Positions 8,561 through 15,935 of a DNA stretch of 64,000 nt are shown piece after piece; positions within the stretch are counted from its first letter, which is position 1; every line of letters begins with the position of its first letter. Where the stretch lies: contig NZXX01000002.1 in assembly GCA_002702065.1 (NCBI GenBank), positions 930,001 to 994,000 of the forward strand, given 5' to 3'. This stretch comes from Anaerolineaceae bacterium. Its GTDB lineage: Bacteria > Chloroflexota > Anaerolineae > Aggregatilineales > Phototrophicaceae. The position numbers and the translations under genes are program-made. The notes under the pieces were generated by a model. That model saw only the letters and a program-made list of their open reading frames with translations. It was not told the DNA's origin and did no database searches.

Positions 8561-8869
8561 CTAAAACAACATACCCGCCTGTGCCTTGAACCACGCGACA
8601 CTTTCCTCGCACAGACAATAGCACGTCGCCGGACCTTCCAGTGTCCCGCAGATGAGCCCGGCATCCCGCAGGACCTTCAGATGCTGCGAGACCGTTGCCT
8701 GTGCCAGCGGCAGCACCTCGACAATATCACCGGTAATGCACTGTGGATTCTCGCTCAGGTAACGAACGATTTGCATCCGTGCCGGATGACCCAGCGCTTT
8801 CATCATACGAGTCAGCCGCTGTTCATCCACTGTCAGGTCATACGATTTGAAGGTTTCTGTTGTTTCCAT
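8561..8869 (-). CDS. arsR: ArsR/SmtB-family repressor
   Basis: The 102-residue protein is a minimal winged helix: ALGHPARMQIVRYL (residues 25-38), recognition helix around QATVSQHLKVLRDAG (57-71), then a wing. Cysteines occur at 44, 74, 83, 85 and 87 (CYCLC), a pattern different from the classical ECVCDLC site of plasmid R773 ArsR, but consistent with a soft-metal or As(III)/Sb(III) sensor. The ATG at 8869 has no Shine-Dalgarno sequence; the operator and -10 region directly precede it, so the transcript is probably leaderless. Metal specificity cannot be told from the sequence; another thiophilic inducer is possible. Confidence 0.85.
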   Translation of the reverse strand: METTETFKSYDLTVDEQRLTRMMKALGHPARMQIVRYLSENPQCITGDIVEVLPLAQATVSQHLKVLRDAGLICGTLEGPATCYCLCEESVAWFKAQAGMLF

Positions 8870-8870
8870 G

Positions 8871-8902
8871 ATCGTATTTTTACGATAAAAGCCGGAATTG
8901 TC
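8871..8902 (-). promoter_or_regulatory. arsR promoter with overlapping operator
   Basis: TTGACA (8897-8902, minus strand) is followed after 17 bp by AAAAAT, which lies inside the 16-bp inverted repeat ATCGTATTTTTACGAT at 8871-8886. Repressor binding here would cover the -10 element. The expected transcription start falls at or next to the start codon at 8869. Confidence 0.7.
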
Positions 8903-9005
8903 AAGGGATTGGTCAGCTGACCATAACATTCGGGATTAATGAACGCGGATAAACGCATCAAACGGCGTGTGAGAGCCAGTTAATCAGGCGACAAAAACGA
9001 ATATT

Positions 9006-9085
9006 ATACTGTGTACTTGACAATACTGTGCGTTATACAGTATATTGACACTGTGTAGCACACAGTACTACAGGATGCACAGTAT
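9006..9085 (+). promoter_or_regulatory. padR promoter with operator array
   Basis: TTGACA (9017-9022) and TATATT (9041-9046) are 18 bp apart. Two inverted repeats overlap or follow them: ATACTGT/ACAGTAT (9023-9029 and 9037-9043) and ACTGTG/CACAGT (9050-9055 and 9061-9066). Further half sites are at 9006-9012 and 9079-9085, the last abutting the start codon. ATAC/TGT-type palindromes are typical of PadR operators, so autorepression is likely. Confidence 0.7.
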
Positions 9086-9436
9086 ATGACAGGTTTGCAT
9101 GAAGAAATAACCAGACTGCGATTGGAACTGCGGCGCGGGATAGTGGTCTTGGCCGTGCTCAGCCAGATGGACACGGCGCGCTATGGCTACAGCCTGATTC
9201 AGCAGCTTGCCGAACAGGGGTTGGATATTGAGGAAGGCACGCTTTATCCCTTGCTGCGGCGGCTGGAGAAGCAGGGTCTTTTGGAAAGCGAGTGGGAGGT
9301 TGGTGAATCGCGCCCTCGCAAGTATTACCGGATCAGCGCTACCGGACGCGAAGTGTTGTCCACACTGAAGGCGGACTGGTTCGAGACTGTTAACGTGATG
9401 CAAGGCATGTTGGATGGAGATAAGAAAGATGAATGA
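9086..9436 (+). CDS. PadR-family transcriptional regulator
   Basis: The 116-residue protein shows the PadR signature: LRRGIVVLAVLSQ, ARYGYSLIQQL, EGTLYPLLRRLEKQGLLESEW and RKYYRISATGRE. The wing and the C-terminal dimerisation helix are short, as in the PadR-s2 subgroup. It is preceded by an array of palindromes that probably serve autoregulation. It overlaps the next gene (HAAS membrane protein) by 8 bp; PadR-HAAS pairs are common and the membrane protein is thought to modulate the regulator or act with it. The inducer is unknown. The Shine-Dalgarno sequence is weak (AGGA about 10 nt upstream). Confidence 0.9.
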   Translation: MTGLHEEITRLRLELRRGIVVLAVLSQMDTARYGYSLIQQLAEQGLDIEEGTLYPLLRRLEKQGLLESEWEVGESRPRKYYRISATGREVLSTLKADWFETVNVMQGMLDGDKKDE

Positions 9437-10403
9437 ACTGGTTGAACGTTACGTTCATCAGGTGGGGCGCTATCTGCCCCAAAAAGAACGGGCCGAGATC
9501 GAAGCCGAACTTCGCTCGTTGATTCAGGATCAACTGGATGATCGCTATGAGGGGATTCCCTCACAGGCGGACGTGGCAGCGGTACTGACCGAACTGGGCG
9601 AACCGCGCCAGATGGCGGCCTCGTATGGCAGCGAACAATATCTGGTTGGCCCGGCGCTTTATCCGTATATGATGATGATTCTGCGGCGTGGGTTGCTGAT
9701 TGTCCCGACCATTGTGGCGTTTCTGAACGGCTTCGAGGTGTTGATCGCCGAGACACAGACGACCGTGTGGGGGCTGCTGCTGGCCACAGTGTTTGGTGCG
9801 TTGCAGGCGACCTTCATCTTTTCCGGTATCGTGGTGATGATCTTCGCTATCGTGCAGCATTCCGGCGCCGATCTGGAAGAAAACAAGGAGCCATTTAATC
9901 CGCTGGATCTGCCAAAAGTGGATGACCCCATTAGCGTGGACCGGTTTGAAATCGCGTTTGGATTGGTGTTCGGTGTATTCTTCACGCTGGTCTTGCTGTA
10001 CTTCCTGCGTGTGGGCGGGCTGACCCTGCACCTGAATCTGAATGATCCGGGTGAGGTGATCCCGGTGCCGACTTCCTGGCTGATACTGCTGATCGTCATC
10101 AGTGTGGTCTCGCTCATCATCAATTTGATCGTGCTGCGCCGTAATTACTGGGGGCCGGTTCTGTGGCTGACGGAAACGGTGCTGGAAGTGGCGGGGGCGG
10201 TTTGCCTTTACTTTGTGCTGTATCAGCCCATCTTTGAACGAATCGTCGTAGCAGTTCCGGCGTTGGCCGATGCGCCGATACCCCAATCCATCGTCGTCAT
10301 TTCTGCGGTCGTTACGCTTGTGACGCACGGTATCAAGCTGGTTCAACTGACCGGCGGTGCGGACCGAAACCGCTCAGCATTCACTATGAAAGCAGGTGGC
10401 TGA
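9429..10403 (+). CDS. HAAS-domain membrane protein
   Basis: The N-terminal 75 residues (YLPQKERAEIEAELRSLIQDQLDDR and VLTELGEPRQMAASY regions) are a HAAS/DUF1700-type helical domain, which habitually accompanies PadR regulators. It is followed by about six to seven hydrophobic segments in pairs separated by an acidic loop (near residues 155-180). The ATG at 9429 overlaps the padR stop region, which favours coupled translation over an upstream ATG at 9414. Function beyond membrane-linked signalling with PadR is unknown. Its stop codon overlaps an ATG at 10403 in frame with the following MDR gene. Confidence 0.8.
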   Translation: MNELVERYVHQVGRYLPQKERAEIEAELRSLIQDQLDDRYEGIPSQADVAAVLTELGEPRQMAASYGSEQYLVGPALYPYMMMILRRGLLIVPTIVAFLNGFEVLIAETQTTVWGLLLATVFGALQATFIFSGIVVMIFAIVQHSGADLEENKEPFNPLDLPKVDDPISVDRFEIAFGLVFGVFFTLVLLYFLRVGGLTLHLNLNDPGEVIPVPTSWLILLIVISVVSLIINLIVLRRNYWGPVLWLTETVLEVAGAVCLYFVLYQPIFERIVVAVPALADAPIPQSIVVISAVVTLVTHGIKLVQLTGGADRNRSAFTMKAGG

Positions 10404-10474
10404 TGGTGTCCACATCATCAGGCGTCGTTGAACAGACTTTGAATCTGCCTTCAGGCGTGTTACAGGAGGTAATG

Positions 10475-11458
10475 ATGAAAGCGATTGTATATACGGAATA
10501 TGGATCGCCGGATGTGTTGCAGCTCAAAATGGTCGAGAAGCCGGCACCTAAGGACGATGAAGTGCTGATCCGGGTGCATGCCGCTACCGTGACAACCGGG
10601 GACGTGAACATGCGCGGGTTTACGTTTGTCCCGCCCGGCTTTGGTCCGCTGCCCCGGTTGATGTTCGGGCTGAACGGGCCGCGCAAAACGATATTGGGCG
10701 CCGAAGTGGCCGGAGAGATTGAAGCCGTTGGTAAGGATGTGACCACCTTTAAGCCCGGTGATGCGGTTTTCGGCATCGATTCCAGCGTGGCCGCGTATGC
10801 CGAGTACGTCTGCCGGCCTGCCAATGGGCCGCTGGCGATCAAACCCGCCAACCTGAGTTACCAGGAAGCCGCCGCAATATCATTTGGTGCCGGAACCGCG
10901 CTCAGTTTCGTGCGCGACAAAGCGAAAATTCAGCCCGGTCAGAAGGTGCTAGTCGTCGGTGCTTCGGGTGGCGTGGGTAATTATGTGGTGCAGCTTGCCA
11001 AATACTATGGCGCGGAAGTGACCGGGGTATGCAGCACCCGCAATATCGAAATGGTCAAATCGCTAGGGGCCGACCACGTCATTGATTACACGCAGGACGA
11101 TTTTACCCGCGACGGCGAAATCTACGATGTGATCATCGACACGGTGTATGGCCGGGCATCATTTGCGCACGCTAAACCGGCACTCAAGCCCAATGGGGTT
11201 TATCTGCCGGTGGCTGGCGGGCCAAAGGAAATGTTTCAGACGCTGTGGACATCGATGCGCGGCGGCAAGAAGGTCGTTGCGGGCGCTGTTCCTGAAGACA
11301 GGGACGATCTGAAATTCCTGGCCGGGTTGATCGAGGCCGGTGAAATCAGGGTGGTCATCGAACGCTCCTACCCGCTGGAGCAGGTCGCCGAGGCGCATCG
11401 CTACGTCGAAACCGGGCGTAAACGGGGTAGTGTGGTGATCACCGTGTCACCGTCGTAA
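10475..11458 (+). CDS. Zinc-free MDR-family oxidoreductase, paralogue 1
   Basis: This 327-residue medium-chain dehydrogenase/reductase has the N-terminal GroES-like fold (MKAIVYTEYGSPDVLQL) and a Rossmann fold with VVGASGGVGNYVVQLAK. The catalytic-zinc ligands of alcohol dehydrogenases (GHE motif) are replaced by GAEVAGEIEAVG, placing it with NAD(P)H:quinone oxidoreductase/enoyl reductase-like members; the substrate is unknown. AGGAGG five nt before the ATG at 10475 supports this start, though the frame is open from 10403. It is the first of four paralogues within 5.2 kb and lies in the same direction directly behind PadR-HAAS, so it may be part of the PadR regulon. A strong terminator follows. 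Confidence 0.88.
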   Translation: MKAIVYTEYGSPDVLQLKMVEKPAPKDDEVLIRVHAATVTTGDVNMRGFTFVPPGFGPLPRLMFGLNGPRKTILGAEVAGEIEAVGKDVTTFKPGDAVFGIDSSVAAYAEYVCRPANGPLAIKPANLSYQEAAAISFGAGTALSFVRDKAKIQPGQKVLVVGASGGVGNYVVQLAKYYGAEVTGVCSTRNIEMVKSLGADHVIDYTQDDFTRDGEIYDVIIDTVYGRASFAHAKPALKPNGVYLPVAGGPKEMFQTLWTSMRGGKKVVAGAVPEDRDDLKFLAGLIEAGEIRVVIERSYPLEQVAEAHRYVETGRKRGSVVITVSPS

Positions 11459-11497
11459 ACCTTTTGTGGGTTGCACGTTTCCGTATACATGGTGCAG

Positions 11498-11523
11498 AAA
11501 ACAGCCTTGCATGGCTGTTTTTT
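11498..11523 (+). terminator. Rho-independent terminator after MDR paralogue 1
   Basis: AAAACAGCC and GGCTGTTTT pair around the loop TTGCAT, and the T-run continues to 11523. It ends the padR-HAAS-MDR1 unit. Confidence 0.88.
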
Positions 11524-11610
11524 GATTCCCGGCCATTTGCCACCCTGCACATGTTATCAATGATACTTGATATGAAGTCGGGTTTATGCGACACCGGAGA
11601 GGGATAAAAG

Positions 11611-11826
11611 GTGGGGAAGACGGCCATCCGCAAACTGCGCTTCGAGCATGATGAGATAACCCAGCAGCAGTTGGCGGATAAAGTCGGCGTGACCCGGCAA
11701 ACCATTGTCGCCATTGAAAGTGCGAAGTATTCCCCCTCGCTGGAACTGGCTTTCCGTATCGCGCATGTGTTCAACGAGCCGTTGGAAATGGTGTTTAGCT
11801 ATAGTCCGGACGTAAGTAAGCGTTAA
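11611..11826 (+). CDS. Small XRE-type HTH regulator
   Basis: The 71-residue protein is a single helix-turn-helix of the YgzD/Cro type: [39 protein letters not shown], ending EPLEMVFSY. Such 65-75 residue regulators are common in Firmicutes and Chloroflexota and usually bind DNA as dimers. GTG at 11611 follows GAGAGGG; no in-frame ATG near the N-terminus exists. It stands 11 bp before MDR paralogue 2 and probably is cotranscribed with it, hence a candidate local regulator. Confidence 0.85.
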   Translation: MGKTAIRKLRFEHDEITQQQLADKVGVTRQTIVAIESAKYSPSLELAFRIAHVFNEPLEMVFSYSPDVSKR

Positions 11827-11837
11827 GGAGGACTCTC

Positions 11838-12746
11838 ATGAAAGCGATCGTCTACGAAAGATATGGCCCACCGGAGGTTCTGCACCTGAAAGATGTGCCC
11901 AAACCAACACCCGGCGCCAACGAAGTGCTCATCCGGGTGCGGGCCACGACTGCCGCTGCGGGTGACTGGCGTATGCGCAAGGCGGACCCGATGGCGGCGC
12001 GCCTTTATAACGGGTTGCTGCGGCCCCTCAAAGTCAAGATTCTGGGCTTCGAGCTGGCCGGCGATGTCGAGGCTGTGGGTTCGGATGTGCAGCGGTTCCG
12101 ACCGGGCGATGCCGTCTTTGCATTCACCGGCTTTTTATTCGGTGCCTATGCCGAGTATAAGTGCATGCCGCTGGGCACCAAACCGACCGATGGTATGATC
12201 GCTCTCAAGCCGACAAATCTGTCTTACGAAGAAGCGGCTGTGGTACCGGTTGGCGGGACAACCGCACTGGCGTTTCTGCGGAAGGGCAACATCCAGCGCG
12301 GACAAAACGTGTTGGTCTACGGCGCTTCGGGCAGTGTCGGCAGCTATGCTGTCCAGCTTGCCACCTATTATGGTGCCCACGTAACCGGGGTATGCAGCAC
12401 GGCCAATGTCGATTTGGTGAAATCCCTGGGCGCTGGTAAAGTTATCGACTACACGCGCACGAACTTTACCGACACGGGCCAGACCTATGACATCGTGTTC
12501 GATGCCGTGGGTAAGCTGGCTGCGTCACAAGGTAAAAAAGCACTGAAGACAGGCGGAGTCTATCTTTCTGTCAGGGGGTCGGCTCCGCTGATGACAGATG
12601 ATCTGGATTTCCTCAAAGCGCGTCTCGAAGCGGGGCAGATCAAACCCGTTATTGATCGCTCTTTTCCGCTGGAAAAAATTGTCGATGCACATCACTATGT
12701 TGAAGCCGGGCATAAAAAGGGCAATGTCGCCATCACGGTTGCCTGA
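11838..12746 (+). CDS. Zinc-free MDR-family oxidoreductase, paralogue 2 (shortened)
   Basis: This is a 302-residue relative of the three other MDR genes here, with [30 protein letters not shown] and [16 protein letters not shown]. Compared with its paralogues it lacks about 20 residues between the strand YLSVRGSAP and the [12 protein letters not shown] helix, a region next to the substrate cleft in this fold. It ends with the common block [22 protein letters not shown] before the ATG gives strong initiation. The reading frame is otherwise intact, so the deletion probably changes substrate range rather than destroying function (inference). Confidence 0.87.
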   Translation: MKAIVYERYGPPEVLHLKDVPKPTPGANEVLIRVRATTAAAGDWRMRKADPMAARLYNGLLRPLKVKILGFELAGDVEAVGSDVQRFRPGDAVFAFTGFLFGAYAEYKCMPLGTKPTDGMIALKPTNLSYEEAAVVPVGGTTALAFLRKGNIQRGQNVLVYGASGSVGSYAVQLATYYGAHVTGVCSTANVDLVKSLGAGKVIDYTRTNFTDTGQTYDIVFDAVGKLAASQGKKALKTGGVYLSVRGSAPLMTDDLDFLKARLEAGQIKPVIDRSFPLEKIVDAHHYVEAGHKKGNVAITVA

Positions 12747-12850
12747 TCTTTGCCCATGCTTAGGTATTGAACTGGCACCTGGCGCGGTGACCGTCTTTTC
12801 GGTTGCCTGCGTGATCAAGTCAAATCATGCTCAAATCTGAAAGGACAAAA

Positions 12851-13855
12851 ATGAAAGCGATCGTTTATACCGAATATGGAGCGCCGGATGTGCTCCAGGT
12901 CAAGGACGTTGAAAAGCCGTCGCTCGCGGATAATGAAATCCTGATCCGCGTCTATGCGGTTTCTGTGGGTTACGGCGACCTGGCTGCCCGCAACTTCAAG
13001 CATATGTCTTTCAGCGAGTTCAACATGCCTGGCCCGCTTCTGGTGCTGGCCCGCTTCGATTTTGGCTGGAATAAGCCCAAAAAACAGATTCTTGGCAGCG
13101 AATTTTCGGGTGTTGTGGAAGCGGTTGGCAGCGGTGTAACGCGCTTTCGAGCCGGCGACCCGGTCTTTGGCTATCGCGGTCAGAGTATGGGGGCAAACGT
13201 GGAATTTCTGAGTGTCGCCGAGGACAGTCTGGTCACGCATAAACCGGCCAATGTGACGTTTGAGGAGGCAGCTTCGATTCCGTATGGCGCGCTGACGGCA
13301 TTGAACCTACTGCGCAAAGTGGATATTCAGCGTGGGCAGAAGGTGCTGGTTAATGGTGCTTCCGGGTCGATTGGCTCGCACGCGGTCCAGCTGGCCAAAC
13401 ATTATGGCGCAGAAGTGACCGGTGTCTGTGGTAGGCCACGGGTGGAATTTGTGCGGTCGCTGGGTGCTGATCATGTGATCGACTACACCAAAGAGGACTT
13501 CACGAAAAACGGCGAAACCTATGATGTCATTTTTGATATTCTGGGCAAGTGTTCGTTTTCGCATTGCGAAGGCTCGCTGAAGCCACATGGACGTCTGCTT
13601 TATGCCAGCTTCAAGACACCGCATCTGCTCCAGATGCTGCGGACCTCACGGTCGGATGGCAAGAAGGTTATCTGCGCCCTGTCATCCGAAAACCGCGATG
13701 ATCTGCTGAAGGTCCAGGAATTGATTGAGGCCGGTGCGATCACGTCGATTGTTGATCAATCGTTTCCCATCGAACGGGCTGCCGACGCGCATCGTTATGT
13801 CGAACAGGGGCACAAGAAAGGCCACGTTGTTCTTGACCTGGCTCCTGCCGGATAA
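12851..13855 (+). CDS. Zinc-free MDR-family oxidoreductase, paralogue 3
   Basis: The 334-residue product repeats the local pattern: MKAIVYTEYGAPDVLQV, LGSEFSGVVEAVG, VNGASGSIGSHAVQLAK and SLGADHVIDYTKEDF. No GHE zinc site is present. The start at 12851 follows AAAGGACAAAA; the frame extends upstream to 12827 without support. Its 104-bp upstream gap separates it from paralogue 2 and shows no clear terminator. Likely NADPH-dependent reductase of an activated carbonyl or quinone; the exact substrate is unknown. Confidence 0.87.
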   Translation: MKAIVYTEYGAPDVLQVKDVEKPSLADNEILIRVYAVSVGYGDLAARNFKHMSFSEFNMPGPLLVLARFDFGWNKPKKQILGSEFSGVVEAVGSGVTRFRAGDPVFGYRGQSMGANVEFLSVAEDSLVTHKPANVTFEEAASIPYGALTALNLLRKVDIQRGQKVLVNGASGSIGSHAVQLAKHYGAEVTGVCGRPRVEFVRSLGADHVIDYTKEDFTKNGETYDVIFDILGKCSFSHCEGSLKPHGRLLYASFKTPHLLQMLRTSRSDGKKVICALSSENRDDLLKVQELIEAGAITSIVDQSFPIERAADAHRYVEQGHKKGHVVLDLAPAG

Positions 13856-13973
13856 GCCGGTTGTTGATTGCGAAACGTATGACGATATTGGTCAAACGAC
13901 TATAAATGGGGCAATCTTGTCCTCGGCGTGGTATAAACGCGCTCTGGATTAATCCATCGTCAGGAGGCAGACC

Positions 13974-14489
13974 TTGGCCGAAGACGTCAATCTGTTGGTT
14001 GCGATTGCCGAAATTGCCGGTATCTTTGTCGGCTTTGGCGCATTGATCAGCGTGACACGCCGCAGCGAAATTGAGGTTGCCAGCCTGGGCTTGATCCGGG
14101 CGGTGGTCACGATTGGGCTGGTGGTAGTTGTGGCGGCGCTGATACCGGTGGGGCTGAGCCGTTATGGGTTGACCGGCCATGCGCTGTGGGCACCGTGCAG
14201 TTTTATCTTTCTGCTGCTGATCTGGGGCGTGATCGTCCTGTCGCTGCGTCAACCGGAGAACCGCAGGCTGATGAACACCCGGACGCAGGCCAACCCGGCG
14301 ATGGCGGTGTTCTTCTGGTTTCTGCTCGAAGTGCCGATGCAGGTTCCGCTGGTACTGACGATACTGGGGGCATACCCGCACCTCGAACCGGCATTTTACA
14401 TCACCGCGCTGGCGCTGAATTTGTTCGAAGCGGCCTTTGTGCTGGCGCAGCTCGTCTATTCGCAGTCCAGCGCAGCCAGTGCCGAATGA
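13974..14489 (+). CDS. Small four-helix membrane protein, unknown
   Basis: The 171-residue protein has four strongly hydrophobic segments (about residues 6-25, 40-60, 70-92 and 108-160, the last possibly two helices). AGGAGG six nt before a TTG start at 13974 defines the N-terminus (AEDVNLLVAIAEIAGIFVGFGALI). No catalytic motif is visible and I do not recognise the family. It is placed between MDR paralogues 3 and 4 in the same direction. Codon use looks like its neighbours. Confidence 0.7.
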   Translation: MAEDVNLLVAIAEIAGIFVGFGALISVTRRSEIEVASLGLIRAVVTIGLVVVVAALIPVGLSRYGLTGHALWAPCSFIFLLLIWGVIVLSLRQPENRRLMNTRTQANPAMAVFFWFLLEVPMQVPLVLTILGAYPHLEPAFYITALALNLFEAAFVLAQLVYSQSSAASAE

Positions 14490-14603
14490 TGTGCGCTCTG
14501 GCTGGGTGCGATGAGATGGAATCGTAACGGATCATTTTTCACATGCAGTCATCTGGCCAATGGCGTTTGGGCCTGTATGTGGTGTTAATGGGGGGGTATT
14601 TTG

Positions 14604-15596
14604 ATGAAAGCAGTGGTATGGACCGCCTACGGTCCACCGGATGTGCTCCAGCTTCAGGAGATCGACAAGCCGGTCCCGAAGGATAATGAAGTCCTGATCC
14701 GCGTTTATGTCGCGACCGTCACGGCAGGCGATTGTGAAGCGCGCGATTTGAAGTTCCCGTTCTGGCTCTCGCTGCCGATGCGGGCCTATGTAGGTTTGCG
14801 CAAGCCTACACGGATGGTTGTGCTGGGGCAGGAACTGTCCGGCGTGGTCGAGGCGGTCGGCAAGTCCGTGACCCAGTTCAAAGTGGGCGACCCGGTGATG
14901 GGAACGACGGGGTTTGGGTTTGGTGCCTATGCCGAATATATCTGCCTCGCTGAGCAGTCTGACGATGGCGTTCTGGTGGTCAAACCGGAGAATATGAGCT
15001 TTGCCGAAGCCGCTGCCGTGCCGACCGGCGGCCTGGAAGCGCTGCATTTTCTGGACAAAGCGAACCTTCAGCCCGGCGAAAAACTGCTGATTAATGGCGC
15101 GGGGGGCAGCATCGGCACGGTGGGTATCCAGCTCGGCAAATTGTATGGCGCCGAGGTCACCGCGGTCGACAGCGGCCCCAAGCTGGACATGATGCGTGAT
15201 TTGGGTGCTGATCACGTCATTGATTACACCAAAGAAGATTTCAGCAAGCGCGGCGAAACCTACGATGTGATATTCGACGTGATCGGCAAAGGTTCGTTCG
15301 GGCGCGGGATGCGCGTGCTCAAACCCAATGGGCGCTACCTGATGGCGAACCCCAAACTGGGCCCGCTTTTCCGGGGCATGTGGATCTCGCGGACCAGCAA
15401 TAAGCGGGTGATTTCGGCGATGTCCGGTAGAGAGTCCGGGCATCTGAATCACCTTAAGGAATTGATCGAAGCGGGCAAGCTCAAGACGATCATTGATCGG
15501 GCGTATCCGCTAGAGCAGACTGCCGAGGCCCACCAGTATGTCGAAACCGGCCAGAAACGGGGCAATGTGGTCATCGTTGTAACCCCGCACGACTGA
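14604..15596 (+). CDS. Zinc-free MDR-family oxidoreductase, paralogue 4
   Basis: The 330-residue protein carries MKAVVWTAYGPPDVLQL, LGQELSGVVEAVG, INGAGGSIGTVGIQLGK and DLGADHVIDYTKEDF, the same architecture as the three upstream copies. An ATG at 14604 is preceded by a G-rich stretch (GGGGGG, 7 nt upstream); TTG at 14601 is the only other near start. The Rossmann loop reads GAGGSIG rather than GASGS/GVG. It is the most distant of the four at the N-terminal domain. It converges with the iron uptake operon. Confidence 0.87.
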   Translation: MKAVVWTAYGPPDVLQLQEIDKPVPKDNEVLIRVYVATVTAGDCEARDLKFPFWLSLPMRAYVGLRKPTRMVVLGQELSGVVEAVGKSVTQFKVGDPVMGTTGFGFGAYAEYICLAEQSDDGVLVVKPENMSFAEAAAVPTGGLEALHFLDKANLQPGEKLLINGAGGSIGTVGIQLGKLYGAEVTAVDSGPKLDMMRDLGADHVIDYTKEDFSKRGETYDVIFDVIGKGSFGRGMRVLKPNGRYLMANPKLGPLFRGMWISRTSNKRVISAMSGRESGHLNHLKELIEAGKLKTIIDRAYPLEQTAEAHQYVETGQKRGNVVIVVTPHD

Positions 15597-15634
15597 GCCA
15601 CTGGCCGCATTTCGCCCGGCAGCCGCGGCTGGCA

Positions 15635-15931
15635 TCAGGATGAGCAATGCCCACAATGACACGGCGGATTTGATTGGGCGTCATCGTCACCAGCCAGTTC
15701 GTAACTGCGCGGCAGGGTGATGACATAGGGGCAGGCACCCTTGATGCCGCAGGTATGGCAGGCTTCACCGCCGCTGCTGACTTCGCGCAGTTTACCCTTG
15801 CGCACCCAGTAGTCAATCATGCCGCTGAGGACGTTGGGGTCGATGCCCATCTCCTGTGCCATCCGCTTAATGGATACCGGGGCGGATCGATCAGCAAATC
15901 GATTCAGGACTTCGCGCAGCTGACTGGCCAT
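15635..15931 (-). CDS. feoC: FeoC-like winged-helix protein with cysteine motifs
   Basis: The 98-residue protein begins 4 nt after the feoB stop codon and has the FeoC winged helix (LREVLNRFADRSAPVSIKRMAQEMGID, then VLSGMIDYWVRKGKLREV). The wing carries CHTCGIKGACP, the expected cysteine set that in FeoC proteins can hold an iron-sulphur cluster. A second cysteine group, CHCGHC, ends the chain and is not usual. FeoC is thought to protect or regulate FeoB. The start at 15931 fits the spacing from feoB and GGGAG 8-10 nt upstream; the longer frame to 16039 overlaps feoB. Confidence 0.85.
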   Translation of the reverse strand: MASQLREVLNRFADRSAPVSIKRMAQEMGIDPNVLSGMIDYWVRKGKLREVSSGGEACHTCGIKGACPYVITLPRSYELAGDDDAQSNPPCHCGHCSS

Positions 15932-15935
15932 AGGT

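Noticed and set aside
14532-15452. Minus-strand frame opposite MDR paralogue 4
   Set aside because: Equivalent antisense frames occur opposite the other paralogues, as expected from their shared codon pattern.
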